Assembly: GCF_004766045.1 (NCBI RefSeq)
Contig: NZ_SPQQ01000002.1
Location: forward strand, 558,001 to 622,000
Length of the DNA stretch: 64,000 nt
Direction of reading: 5' to 3'
From: Desulfosporosinus fructosivorans
GTDB lineage: Bacteria; Bacillota; Desulfitobacteriia; Desulfitobacteriales; Desulfitobacteriaceae
Shown here: positions 7,382 to 16,068 of the stretch, piece by piece
How the letters are laid out: the number at the start of each line of letters is the position of its first letter
How positions within the stretch are numbered: position 1 is the first letter of the stretch
Made by a program: the position numbers and the translations under genes
The notes under the pieces: generated by a model
Seen by the model: the letters and a program-made list of their open reading frames with translations, nothing else
Databases searched by the model: none
Told to the model about the DNA's origin: nothing

Positions 7382-9331
7382 TTAAAACTCCAGATCGGGG
7401 CTTTGCAAGCCTAACGCTGTTCGTTTCTTAATAATTCGTTGGAGTAATACATGCGCCGCTTTAATGGGGTCTTCTTCATAAATCAACTTGCCCCCGAACA
7501 GCTCATCCGTTGTTACTGCAAAATCCCCTTTATCTCCCGTCAAAGCATTCTCTACAAAAGGTGAACCGCTTATGGGAGCGTTGAGACCGATATGAACATC
7601 GACTCCTTGGGCTATAAAGAAAGTACCAATTGACAATGCCTTTGGACTCTGAGGTTCTGGGCTTGATCCAGCAACCGGCAAATCGCGCACCCCTACTCCT
7701 ACTCGATTGGCCAAAGCAACCAGTAAATCATCGATGCGGGAATTATCTACGCAGCTTCCCATATGCCACGCCGGAGGCAACGAAGTCAGCCCATTCGCCT
7801 CACCCATTGTTTTCAGCACGTTAGCGAGCTTCGGCCCACAATACTCAATGCCTTCTGGAGACAGAAGACCGAATTTACCTAGAGAGTGTGCCGAACAGCC
7901 AGTTGCCACAATTAGAACATTATGTTTTAAAAGTTCCTTTGCTAATTCTGTGTTAGCCCAGTCTTGTTTCACTCGCGGATTGGTACACCCAACAATGGCT
8001 ACCACACCTAAGATATCCCCATCTGTGAGTGCTTGAATAAAGGGTTGGAGAGGATCTTCCTGATTGATCTTGGAAAGCACTTCAACGATTTGTTCCACGG
8101 AAAATCCGGCATAAGCTTCAACGGTTCCTTTTGGTATTTGTAGTTTAACCATATCGCGTTCTGTATACCGGGCTAGTGCTTTACGAACAATTTCCTCGCC
8201 CATCTGATCAGCCTTAGCCGGAGAAAACTCGACGTGACTAGATCCTTCAATCTTAATGTTAGGCAAGGTGGAAATCAATTCCGTGTGATAACATTCGGCA
8301 ACTTTTTGCAAGCCTGGCATGATACATTGGGCATCGACAACCATCGCTTCTAAAGCCCCTGTCACAATCGCCAACTCTTGGCTAGCAAAGTTTGTTGCCA
8401 CAGAAACCCCTTGCCTCATTAATAATTCATTGGCACTGCAGCATATCCCGATGACATTAATCCCTTGGGCTCCTAAAGCTTTTGCCTCCCCGTTTAGTTT
8501 CCGGCTCCATTCCACCACTTTTTCCGAAACCATTGGAATATGGCCATGAACCGCAATATTTACATAATCCGCTTTTATGACTCCCATATTATATTGAGCC
8601 TTGACTAACTTTGGTGTGCCGAAAAGCACGTCCGAAAGATCGGTTGAGAGGTGTAGCCCATCATACCCTTCAACAAGAGCCATGGTCATAACTCCGAGGA
8701 GAAGGTTGAGTGGATCACTGTCACACCCCATAGCAGCCTTATTAATGGCATTGGCAATCTCCAAGTGAGCATTGCGAGGTAGAATGTTTAATTTTTCCCA
8801 AGTTTCAACGGACTTGGCATGGGCATGCAAACTCAGCCAGGTGGCTACCCCAGTCTGTTTCTGGAAATCTTGCAAGGCTATTAACGCAACTTCCTTTGCC
8901 ACTTCGTTCGTACTCTTACCCTCAAGGGTTAAGCCCAAGTCAAGGGCGATCTTCCATAACTTATCTTTCCCTTTAATTTCATAAGGCGCTATGCCCTCTG
9001 CAGCTTCTAAAAGCGTGTGTGCCACTTCGCGGGCATGTTCGACATGGGGTGTCGCCCCATCGACGATGAGGGTTAGTAGATTGCGAGCGACGATTTGATC
9101 AGCCGTTGCACCACAGCCCCCTCGTTTCGCCCCTTTTTCACCAAAACTTATACGGCAAGGTCCCATCATGCAACGTCGGCAGCAAACTCCAGCTAAGCCA
9201 AACTTACAGTGAGGTTCTTGTTGCTTGGCTCGATCAAAGGCTGTCTCTATCCCTTCAGAATTTGCTTTCAAGAGAAGTTCCTGTACTCCGGTATCAATTG
9301 TCAGATCTGTAGCCAAAAAGGTTTTGATCAT
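7382..9331 (-). CDS. cooS: Anaerobic nickel CO dehydrogenase, catalytic subunit
   Basis: A 649-aa homodimeric enzyme that interconverts CO and CO2. The N-terminal cysteines for the D and B clusters are in the region CKFGLAGVCCRRCMMGPC, followed by RGGCGATAD. C-cluster ligands are visible in HGHIPM, GICCSANELL, DAQCIMPG, VGCTNPRVKQDW, ATGCSAH and MGSCVDNSR. Length is normal for the family. The start follows AAGGAGG. It is flanked by a CooA-like regulator upstream and cooC downstream. No acetyl-CoA-synthase, hydrogenase or ferredoxin gene is adjacent, so this looks like a stand-alone CODH for CO oxidation or detoxification. Confidence 0.96.
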   Translation of the reverse strand: MIKTFLATDLTIDTGVQELLLKANSEGIETAFDRAKQQEPHCKFGLAGVCCRRCMMGPCRISFGEKGAKRGGCGATADQIVARNLLTLIVDGATPHVEHAREVAHTLLEAAEGIAPYEIKGKDKLWKIALDLGLTLEGKSTNEVAKEVALIALQDFQKQTGVATWLSLHAHAKSVETWEKLNILPRNAHLEIANAINKAAMGCDSDPLNLLLGVMTMALVEGYDGLHLSTDLSDVLFGTPKLVKAQYNMGVIKADYVNIAVHGHIPMVSEKVVEWSRKLNGEAKALGAQGINVIGICCSANELLMRQGVSVATNFASQELAIVTGALEAMVVDAQCIMPGLQKVAECYHTELISTLPNIKIEGSSHVEFSPAKADQMGEEIVRKALARYTERDMVKLQIPKGTVEAYAGFSVEQIVEVLSKINQEDPLQPFIQALTDGDILGVVAIVGCTNPRVKQDWANTELAKELLKHNVLIVATGCSAHSLGKFGLLSPEGIEYCGPKLANVLKTMGEANGLTSLPPAWHMGSCVDNSRIDDLLVALANRVGVGVRDLPVAGSSPEPQSPKALSIGTFFIAQGVDVHIGLNAPISGSPFVENALTGDKGDFAVTTDELFGGKLIYEEDPIKAAHVLLQRIIKKRTALGLQSPDLEF

Positions 9332-9367
9332 AATTTCCTCCTTAAATTGAATGATTGCTTTCCTTGC

Positions 9368-9383
9368 TGAACTTAACAGTTCA
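9368..9383. promoter_or_regulatory. Palindrome upstream of cooS, candidate CooA/Crp-Fnr site
   Basis: The sequence TGAAC-TTAACA-GTTCA is a 5-6-5 dyad, the geometry of Crp/Fnr-family operators. It lies 37-52 bp upstream of the cooS start and next to the gene for a CooA-like regulator. A TATAAT on the minus strand (9393-9398) lies upstream of the dyad, so either the operator is downstream of that hexamer or another promoter is used. Confidence 0.55.
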
Positions 9384-9406
9384 ACTATTCTGATTATAGA
9401 AGATAA

Positions 9407-9448
9407 AAAATAAGAAAACCGTCAGGATGCTGATGGTTTTCTTATTTT
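9407..9448 (-). terminator. Terminator after cooA
   Basis: Arms AAAATAAGAAAACC and GGTTTTCTTATTTT with a short GC-containing top form a stable hairpin ending in a T tract on the minus strand. It lies 20 bp beyond the cooA stop and separates its transcript from cooS. Confidence 0.8.
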
Positions 9449-9467
9449 TACATACAATTCTTTAATT

Positions 9468-10151
9468 TTAGTTTTCTTCCATACTGTCTTGCAAAGCCTG
9501 AATATCTCTTATAACAAACGATTTGCGGTTCAAAATTAAGATGTCTGCTTTCTGCCAACGGTTGAGGAATGTAGAGGCAGTTTGACGGGATGTTCCTACA
9601 GCTGAAGCTATTTCTTCGAATGTTAAGCCTAAGTTCACTAGGGTACCTTGTTCAGTAGTCTGTCCTTTTTCCTTAGCAGCTTGTATCAAAAAGTTCGCTA
9701 ACCGTTTACCAACGTCGCGAAAAACAAGATTTTCAATGATTCCTAGAGTGTTTCCCAAGCTTTCTCCTAAGACTTTGACCATGCTAATCAAGACCACTGG
9801 ATCTTGTAGCATCAAGCCGCGAAAGACTTTAATGTCGATGGTCCAGACGATCGTTTCTTCCATTGCTTCGGCAAAAGTACCCGAATGGCTACTATAGACA
9901 TCGCCGGGTTCTAAGAAGGCGATCGTAAACTCTTTGCCGTCTGGATAACTGAGATATATTCTAACTTTACCTTTAAGGAGAATTAAGATAAAGTCCGCAT
10001 GCTTCTCCGGGGTGAAGATACATTCTTTTTTTCGGAATGAACGTTCGTGAGCGGATTGATTTAGGGCCAGTAAATGTTGTTCGCTCAAGGCCTTAAGCAG
10101 GGGAATTTTAAGCAATTCATCAATGTCAATTTGAGATAGCTTAGGTTTCAT
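9468..10151 (-). CDS. cooA: CooA-like CO-sensing Crp/Fnr-family regulator
   Basis: A 227-aa regulator with a cNMP-type beta-roll, a dimerisation helix and a C-terminal helix-turn-helix (FEEIASAVGTSRQTASTFLNRW). The segment GDVYSSHSG aligns with the haem-binding segment GDMFCMHSG of Rhodospirillum CooA, keeping the His ligand (His89 here) but with Ser in place of the redox-linked Cys. A Pro near the N-terminus (MKPKL), the other known haem ligand type, is also present. Position directly upstream of cooS supports CO sensing. The start follows AGAGGT. A general Crp/Fnr regulator without haem is the alternative. Confidence 0.8.
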   Translation of the reverse strand: MKPKLSQIDIDELLKIPLLKALSEQHLLALNQSAHERSFRKKECIFTPEKHADFILILLKGKVRIYLSYPDGKEFTIAFLEPGDVYSSHSGTFAEAMEETIVWTIDIKVFRGLMLQDPVVLISMVKVLGESLGNTLGIIENLVFRDVGKRLANFLIQAAKEKGQTTEQGTLVNLGLTFEEIASAVGTSRQTASTFLNRWQKADILILNRKSFVIRDIQALQDSMEEN

Positions 10152-10260
10152 TGTTCTGACCTCTTTTTCCTACCCTTATTTTATCAGATAGAGCATATGA
10201 TATTGCACAAGGATTGTCAACGACGCTAACTGAAAGATGAATAGGTGACCAGACTAAATC

Positions 10261-10287
10261 AAGGGTGCAGCAAAGCACCCTTTTTCT
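10261..10287 (+). terminator. Rho-independent terminator without an obvious upstream gene
   Basis: AAGGGTGC and GCACCCTT pair around six bases, followed by T5. It reads in the plus direction, yet the only neighbour upstream is the divergent cooA gene. It may end a short unannotated plus-strand transcript or be left over from a lost gene. Confidence 0.6.
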
Positions 10288-10329
10288 ATAAATCTAATAT
10301 ATTAAGTTAAAAGAGACCTCCTGCTATGT

Positions 10330-10445
10330 AGTGAACTCGTTCACAATTAATTTAAACATCGAGACTTCCGTAGGGGACTCTACCCCACCGAAGCGGAACG
10401 CAGAAGTACCACTCCCACTTGTAAAGTGGGAGCCTCACGATTGGA
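10330..10445 (+). mobile_element. Probable relic of an IS200/IS605-type right end
   Basis: The stretch GGAACGCAGAAG followed by the hairpin CTCCCACTT/AAGTGGGAG and a CTCACGAT tail looks like the structured 3' end (omega-RNA region) of TnpB-carrying IS200/IS605 elements. No transposase or tnpB frame remains. This is by resemblance only, so confidence is modest. Confidence 0.4.
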
Positions 10446-10523
10446 TGAATCCCAAATGGTTTCTTATAGATATCTCCTAGATTCTACTGTGTTATGCGAT
10501 TTTCTGTTTTTGGAGGGCTAGAA

Positions 10524-11420
10524 ATGAATAATTTAACACGTATTACTAAAGTCTTTGAATCAGCAGATGAAATTCCCTTTGACGACTCCTCCAGAATTAT
10601 TTTAATGAGCGACATCCATAGGGGTGATGGAGGCTGGGCAGATGATTTCTCGAAGAACCAAAATCTTTATTTTGCCGCGCTGACCCATTACTATAATGAA
10701 AACTATACTTATATAGAGCTTGGTGATGGTGATGAACTTTGGAAGAACAAAAAGCTTTCTGACATAATATATGTCCATAGCCATGCTTTCTGGCTTCTTT
10801 CTAAATTTTTCAAGGAAGGTAGACTACATTTTATTTTCGGAAACCATGATATGGTCAAGAGAGACCCTAAATTTGTCGAAAACAATTTGTACCAATACTT
10901 TGATGAACGGGAGAAAAAGCATATCCCTTTATTCGAGAATATAAAGCTTCATGAGGGGCTAGTTTTAAGGCATAGGGTAACAGATCAAAAAATCCTCTTG
11001 ATCCACGGGCATCAAGTAAGTTTGATAGATTATGAATTGTGGAGATTGGGTAGATTTCTGGTTAGGTATTTATGGCGACCCCTTGAGTCATTCGGGGTAA
11101 ATGATCCTACAAGTACAGCCAAAAATTATGACAAAAAAGATGCGGTAGAAAATAGACTTATTGAGTGGGTAACCCGAGAAAAGCAGATGCTTATTGCTGG
11201 CCATACTCATAGACCTAGGTTTCCTGAAGTAGGTGAACCCCAATATTTCAATGATGGAAGTAGTGTCCATCCTCGTTGTATAACGGGAATTGAAATTGCA
11301 GAAGGTAATATTACACTAGTCAAATGGGACGTCAAAACAAAGAATGACGGCACCTTGTTCATAGGCAGAGAAATACTGGCAGGACCAAGAGAATTAAAGG
11401 ATTACGTATATCAACAATAG
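10524..11420 (+). CDS. Calcineurin-like metallophosphoesterase
   Basis: A 298-aa protein with all five metallophosphoesterase motifs in order: DIHRG, GDGDE, GNHD, HGHQ and GHTH. They coordinate two metal ions. The spacing and the ELWRLGRFLVRYLW insertion recall UDP-diacylglucosamine-hydrolase-like members, but no lipid A pathway is expected in this kind of organism, so the substrate is open. The start is the ATG at 10524, eight bases after GGAGGG, not the earlier in-frame ATG at 10494. It stands alone, bounded on both sides by relics. Confidence 0.87.
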   Translation: MNNLTRITKVFESADEIPFDDSSRIILMSDIHRGDGGWADDFSKNQNLYFAALTHYYNENYTYIELGDGDELWKNKKLSDIIYVHSHAFWLLSKFFKEGRLHFIFGNHDMVKRDPKFVENNLYQYFDEREKKHIPLFENIKLHEGLVLRHRVTDQKILLIHGHQVSLIDYELWRLGRFLVRYLWRPLESFGVNDPTSTAKNYDKKDAVENRLIEWVTREKQMLIAGHTHRPRFPEVGEPQYFNDGSSVHPRCITGIEIAEGNITLVKWDVKTKNDGTLFIGREILAGPRELKDYVYQQ

Positions 11421-11525
11421 TGCCTAACGAGGGTACACTATCTGAATCCTCCATTCTCTGACCCCAATATAGAGTGCTAGATTTGTATGCTCCCATGACG
11501 CCTTTAAATGCTCTTAATGTACCTC

Positions 11526-11697
11526 CTAAGCTTTCATTGTTTCTTCAAGCGTAGGCTTCTGATTTTGGATACATCTGCGACCAGGTTTTGTGACACAGCT
11601 ATTACATCTGACGCATCTTGTCCGCTCCGAATGCTCTTTTTGATACCTATCTACAAGATCTGGTTCGAATAATAAACGATCGTTCGTTTGATACCGG
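11526..11697 (-). pseudogene. Fragment of an old-yellow-enzyme/NADH:flavin oxidoreductase tail
   Basis: The minus strand reads DRLLFEPDLVDRYQKE, then RCVRCNSCVTKP, and ends with TLEETMKA and a stop. This matches the conserved C-terminal part of OYE-family oxidoreductases (EPDL near the end of the barrel, then a CxxCxxC segment). Nothing upstream continues the barrel in frame, so only about 55 codons of the gene survive. Confidence 0.6.
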
Positions 11698-11711
11698 TAA
11701 AATACCTACCT

Positions 11712-11741
11712 GACATGATGTTCGCTTACAGTCATGATCTT
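11712..11741 (-). pseudogene. Toxin-antitoxin junction scrap
   Basis: Thirty bases match 4689-4718, the overlap between the antitoxin stop and the toxin start, at 28 positions. The toxin-like frame begins ATG and reads TVSEHHV but stops after a few codons. It is best seen as the remains of a second, related toxin-antitoxin locus. Confidence 0.55.
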
Positions 11742-11874
11742 CTAATGTTCTGCCCAAACGTTCTCGGACAGTAGGAAGAACATAGGCCATCTTAACTTCC
11801 CGGTCCGGCGAATCAGGTATACCTCAATGATTAAGTGGAAAACTAGTTACATATTTATTTAGAAGGAGTTAGCT

Positions 11875-13146
11875 ATGCAAAGAGATTATAAAGATATTAC
11901 CTTGTGGAGAGATATATCAGCAGAGCAATGGAATGATTGGAAATGGCAAGTTGCTAACAGAGTAACCACTGTTGAACAATTGAAACAGGTCGTGACACTC
12001 ACAGAGGACGAGATAGACGGTATTAGCCACTGCCTGGAAACACTACGGATGGCTGTCACCCCTTATTATGCTACACTTATTAATCCTAACAATCCTGAAG
12101 ATCCAATCCGCAAACAGGCTATTCCCATCGCTCTGGAAATGGAAGAAGCTAAGTGTGATATGCAAGACCCTCTACAGGAGGAAAGCGATTCTCCGGTAAA
12201 AGGACTTACACACCGATATCCGGACAGAGTCCTATTGCTTATAACCGACCAATGTTCTATGTACTGCCGTCATTGTACCCGGCGAAGAATGGCCGGCTCA
12301 ACCGATAACGCTATGCCCCGGAAATATCTGCAAAAAGCATTTGACTACATAAAAAACACCCCTAGAATTAGAGATGTCTTAATTTCAGGCGGAGACAGCT
12401 TGTTGGTAAGTGATGAAAGTATCGATTTCATTCTATCCAGTCTCCGAGCAATTGAACATGTTGAAATCATTCGCTTTGGCTCCAGAACACCAGTAGTTTT
12501 ACCCCAGAGAATAACGGATGACCTATGTAATATCATGCGTAAATATCATCCAATATGGCTTAATACTCATTTTAACCACCCTCAGGAGATAACACCGGAA
12601 GCAATCGAAGCGTGTAGGAAGCTCGCAGACGCAGGAGTACCTCTCGGTAATCAAACTGTTCTTCTAAAAGGGGTTAATGACTGCCCGTATATCATCAAAA
12701 GATTGGTCCATGATTTGGTAAAGATGCGTGTGCGCCCCTATTACCTATACCAGTGTGACCTATCGTCTGGAATAGAACATTTTAGAACACCCGTCAGCAA
12801 AGGGATTGAAATCATTGAACTGCTGCGTGGACATACCTCTGGCTTTGCCGTTCCTACCTTTGTTGTCGATGCACCAGGAGGGGGAGGTAAAATCCCAGTA
12901 AGCCCACAATACTTAATATCTCAATCTGAAGATAAAGTAATTCTACGAAACTTTGAAGGCGTTATTTGTGCTTATACAGAGCCAGAAGTAAAGAAAACTG
13001 ATTGTCATCATTGCAATTATTGCCGTCAATATGAGGATCAGCTTCCCACTGGCATTGAAAAGCTTTTTAGAGAGAAAAAGCTAAGCCTTGTACCTAAATC
13101 AGACAATCGAATTGCTAGGCGTGATAAAATCACTCCGCACCCTTAA
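11875..13146 (+). CDS. kamA: L-lysine 2,3-aminomutase
   Basis: A 423-aa radical-SAM, PLP-dependent enzyme that converts L-lysine to L-beta-lysine. The iron-sulfur/SAM motif is CSMYCRHC (Cys127, Cys131, Cys134). The PLP lysine is in VVDAPGGGGK. The two Asp residues that bind the substrate side-chain amine in lysine aminomutase are present (YQCDLS and VVDAPGG), which argues against glutamate 2,3-aminomutase. The start follows AGAAGGAG. It stands without other lysine-fermentation genes, so beta-lysine may be made as a compatible solute rather than for catabolism. The 3' end overlaps the opposing gene by 17 bp. Confidence 0.93.
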   Translation: MQRDYKDITLWRDISAEQWNDWKWQVANRVTTVEQLKQVVTLTEDEIDGISHCLETLRMAVTPYYATLINPNNPEDPIRKQAIPIALEMEEAKCDMQDPLQEESDSPVKGLTHRYPDRVLLLITDQCSMYCRHCTRRRMAGSTDNAMPRKYLQKAFDYIKNTPRIRDVLISGGDSLLVSDESIDFILSSLRAIEHVEIIRFGSRTPVVLPQRITDDLCNIMRKYHPIWLNTHFNHPQEITPEAIEACRKLADAGVPLGNQTVLLKGVNDCPYIIKRLVHDLVKMRVRPYYLYQCDLSSGIEHFRTPVSKGIEIIELLRGHTSGFAVPTFVVDAPGGGGKIPVSPQYLISQSEDKVILRNFEGVICAYTEPEVKKTDCHHCNYCRQYEDQLPTGIEKLFREKKLSLVPKSDNRIARRDKITPHP

Positions 13147-13801
13147 TGACGGCTTGGATCTCTCCCTTCGCTTCATTCGCCCAGTCGTCGAGTCCTTTCA
13201 GGGTGGCCTCCTGGGTTTGTTTGCAGATTTCCGGCAATTCACCGCCCCATGCTTTTTCGGCAGCCTTATATCCTGCTTCTATGGCATCTCTCAATAAACC
13301 TAGCTTGGCGGGGTCTCCCCCTGAAAGGGCCTTTGCAAAGTCTATTGCCCTTGTCGAAGTCTGCTTTACACCCCAAAAACCGTCTTCGGAAATTTCCTGT
13401 TGCGCGTTCAGGCGAGTTGAATCATCCACTTCTAGATTTTGATAAAATTCCTTTAGTTTACCATCATATTTTTTCAAAATTTGATCATAGTTTAGGCCTT
13501 TGCCTTCGCCTGTTTTCAGACTCTGCATACTGATAAGGTTTTCTACTATTCCCCGCAAATTACTTAGTTTCGCCTCAACTTGCTGGTTAATTTGGCTCAG
13601 TGTCGCCGACTCCTTGGTATACATTTTCTTGGTGTTGTTGGTCGTCGTTTGTTCTGAGGTCTCGTATACAGCAGCTTCAGGGACTGGAATTACTTGCGTC
13701 GCATCAGTGACCGCCACTTTGGATGTATGCTCATTTGCAATAACTTTCACCGCGTTGGTAACCCCACTTTGTACTGAGGTTGATATTGGAATAAGTGTCA
13801 T
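13130..13801 (-). CDS. DUF5610-like protein
   Basis: A 223-aa protein without a signal peptide or membrane segment. The C-terminal third (GFWGVKQTSTRAIDFA, then GDPAKLGLLRDAI, GYKAAEKAWGGELPEI, LKGLDDWANE) fits the DUF5610 pattern. The N-terminal part is a low-complexity, Thr/Val-rich tail plus helices (LSQINQQVEAKLSNLR) that may form a coiled coil. Some relatives lie near flagellar genes, but none is here. The start has a strong GGAGG. It converges on kamA with a 17-bp overlap of the two 3' ends. Function unknown. Confidence 0.7.
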   Translation of the reverse strand: MTLIPISTSVQSGVTNAVKVIANEHTSKVAVTDATQVIPVPEAAVYETSEQTTTNNTKKMYTKESATLSQINQQVEAKLSNLRGIVENLISMQSLKTGEGKGLNYDQILKKYDGKLKEFYQNLEVDDSTRLNAQQEISEDGFWGVKQTSTRAIDFAKALSGGDPAKLGLLRDAIEAGYKAAEKAWGGELPEICKQTQEATLKGLDDWANEAKGEIQAVIKGAE

Positions 13802-13942
13802 GAAAATTCCTCCAATTTTCTTAAATACCCTTATTCTTATATATCGTCATCTTTGCCAAAAGTATGAGCGTTACTTGATGGGAGTAAACTGTTAGCTCTT
13901 CTCTATAATCAACTTGTCGATTATGTTTCAACCTCCCCCCTC

Positions 13943-14575
13943 TTAGCATTGGTGTTGTATTCCTTCCTTCTCAAATAATGAGTATCCAATGAGATCAATC
14001 GCAGTCTCAATCATTTCATCGAGGCTAACCTCTGCCCGCTGTAAGACTCCTGTACGGTTCGAATGAAATACGCCCTCTGCAACCGAATATAGGTAAAGAG
14101 CCAATTTGCTGGGATCAACTGGGCGTAGTTCCTGACATGCTATTCCCTCCCGGACAACACCCTCCATAATCATAACAAGTTCCTGGGATTTTTTATTTAA
14201 AGTTTCTTCTAGTGGTTGGGAAAGGTCGATACCTCCCATAATATTTGTCGCCAGATGCATAATTTCAAAGAGTTGTGGCTCTCGGTAATAAAAAGACTTG
14301 TATACATTGTATATGTTCTTGAGGCGCAGGGCGGCATGGGTAGCTTCCCCCGCAGCCCGGCGGAAGTCAGCGATCAGATAATCAAGTGCCTCACTACAAA
14401 TGTAAAAGTAGACTTCTGCTTTATTTTGGAAGTGAAAGTACAAGGGGCCAGTAGAAATCCCCGCCGCCTTGGCAATGGCCCGCATTGTCGTATTGTGATA
14501 ACCGAGCGCCAAGAAAAGCTCTCTCGCTCGCTCTAAAATGATTGATCGAGTTTCTCTTGAATCGATGTCCTCCAT
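13943..14575 (-). CDS. TetR/AcrR-family repressor
   Basis: A 210-aa regulator with an N-terminal TetR helix-turn-helix (TMRAIAKAAGISTGPLYFHFQNKAEVYFYI) and a helical ligand-binding C-terminal domain. The start follows GGAGGGG. It lies 34 bp downstream of the flavoprotein gene on the same strand and is probably co-transcribed. Two ATAAC-N3-GTTAT dyads over the operon promoter are plausible binding sites, giving autoregulation. Confidence 0.9.
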   Translation of the reverse strand: MEDIDSRETRSIILERARELFLALGYHNTTMRAIAKAAGISTGPLYFHFQNKAEVYFYICSEALDYLIADFRRAAGEATHAALRLKNIYNVYKSFYYREPQLFEIMHLATNIMGGIDLSQPLEETLNKKSQELVMIMEGVVREGIACQELRPVDPSKLALYLYSVAEGVFHSNRTGVLQRAEVSLDEMIETAIDLIGYSLFEKEGIQHQC

Positions 14576-14609
14576 TATAGCCCCTCCATATCTAGTAACC
14601 CGTAATTAG

Positions 14610-15992
14610 TTATATCTTAGCCACAAGCTTTTTAAAAGGTTCAACCATTTTTGTAATCATTAGCTTACCGTAAATCTCTTTGCGAATAAACGGAATCTTA
14701 ACCAGCAATCCTAAGAAATAATTTTGCATCCTAGAAGAGTAATCCTTCTGAGGGAAATCATAAATCCCATTACTTTTATAAAAACGATGATCCGCTCTAA
14801 ATGGAAAGCGCAGAGGCCCCCAGATATCATCCCGGAAAACCTTAGTTCCACCCACACCCAGAAACGTTGCTGGTTTGACATACCGAAGATTCGAGTAATC
14901 AATGCTGCGCTGAGCCAATTCCTGGAGCATTCCGTCAATTTCAGCAGAGTTAGGATGCTCATCTGTCACAATCCCCACTAGATTAGCCTGTTGCCATTCG
15001 GTATAAGCTTCCATGATTTGTCGAAGATTTGGTAGTTGACCCAAAGGACCACTGATTAGAAAAGCAATCTGTAATCCTGAAAAAGAGGGAGTATGAGTAT
15101 TAAAGAATCCTCGATCAAAAAAGGTCTTCCATAAAGACGATAGATATCTGTCATGAATGGTTCCCGCGAAAACGAGGATATCGGCGCTCTTTAGCTTGCT
15201 GTTGTAAAAATCAATAAACTCATCTTTGCCACTATATACACAAGTATTGTCATACCCACAGCGAATACAGCCAAGGCAACTGCCCTTAATATCAAGGCTG
15301 TGCAGATTATACACTTCCACTTGCCCACTGAGAAGATCGCCAAATCTTCCGATCAGTCTGTTTAGGTTTATATTATCTTCTTTGGAGTCCGTCAGAACAA
15401 CCACTTTCCGACCATGTGTTTTCACCGGAACAAGATCTGTTCCAGGTACGTATTCTTGACTTTGATTTATGAGTGCCGGATACACCTTAATAGCGGGCGC
15501 ATCCCGGGTAATTGATTCAAAAAAGCCCTGTGAGAAATCCAGTAATTTTGCTCTTTCTTTTTCTTTAAATAAATCATGCATCCCCGCAGAATAGGAGGCA
15601 TAAAACTTCATATTCAAATCATCACAAATGCCATGCATATAATTGTGCGCCGTATGATCATAGAAGTGAATAGACGTTGTTAGGATGGCGGCATGTTTAC
15701 CTTGAAAGATATCCCCAGCCGCCCGCTCAGTTATCAGTTCAATAAAGCGCTTATAGCCCGAATGAACCAAAAAGACATACAGAGGAAAAGCCCATATTAT
15801 ACCATCGGCGCTCTTAATCTCCCCAGTGATTTCCCCGAATATCTGTTCATCACTTTCGATTTTTTTGATTCTCTGGGCTATATTGACAATCTTAAAGTCA
15901 TGCTGCGGGAGTTTTTTCTGCATAAAGGCTACATATTGCATGGTAACACTACTATCACCCTTAGGGCTTCCGTTAAGCACTACAATCTTCAT
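14610..15992 (-). CDS. Two-domain flavodoxin-fold NAD(P)H-dependent oxidoreductase
   Basis: A 460-aa protein with two FMN-reductase/flavodoxin-like domains in tandem. The first (about 1-190) begins MKIVVLNGSPKG; the second (about 205-400) begins KVVVLTDSKEDN and carries the cysteine-rich segment CLGCIRCGYDNTC, like that of iron-sulfur flavoproteins. The family reduces FMN, quinones or small electrophiles. I start it at the ATG at 15992; an earlier start at 16052 would run through the 5' hairpin. It is the first gene of a TetR-controlled operon, so it may respond to a toxic or redox-active ligand. Substrate unknown. Confidence 0.8.
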   Translation of the reverse strand: MKIVVLNGSPKGDSSVTMQYVAFMQKKLPQHDFKIVNIAQRIKKIESDEQIFGEITGEIKSADGIIWAFPLYVFLVHSGYKRFIELITERAAGDIFQGKHAAILTTSIHFYDHTAHNYMHGICDDLNMKFYASYSAGMHDLFKEKERAKLLDFSQGFFESITRDAPAIKVYPALINQSQEYVPGTDLVPVKTHGRKVVVLTDSKEDNINLNRLIGRFGDLLSGQVEVYNLHSLDIKGSCLGCIRCGYDNTCVYSGKDEFIDFYNSKLKSADILVFAGTIHDRYLSSLWKTFFDRGFFNTHTPSFSGLQIAFLISGPLGQLPNLRQIMEAYTEWQQANLVGIVTDEHPNSAEIDGMLQELAQRSIDYSNLRYVKPATFLGVGGTKVFRDDIWGPLRFPFRADHRFYKSNGIYDFPQKDYSSRMQNYFLGLLVKIPFIRKEIYGKLMITKMVEPFKKLVAKI

Positions 15993-16020
15993 TATACGTA
16001 TCATTCCTTTCACTGCGCTA

Positions 16021-16067
16021 CTCATTCTTACACTCAGGACATGCATGATCACTGGTGTAAGAATGAG
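16021..16067 (-). other. 5'-UTR hairpin of the flavoprotein operon
   Basis: Thirteen-base arms CTCATTCTTACAC and GTGTAAGAATGAG with a 21-base loop lie between the promoter and the ribosome site. In the transcript this would fold into a stable stem near the 5' end, which could protect the mRNA. Confidence 0.6.
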
Positions 16068-16068
16068 T

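Noticed and set aside
13146..13895. Overlapping plus-strand ORFs after kamA
   Set aside because: They are antisense to the DUF5610 gene, which has the strong ribosome site and family pattern.
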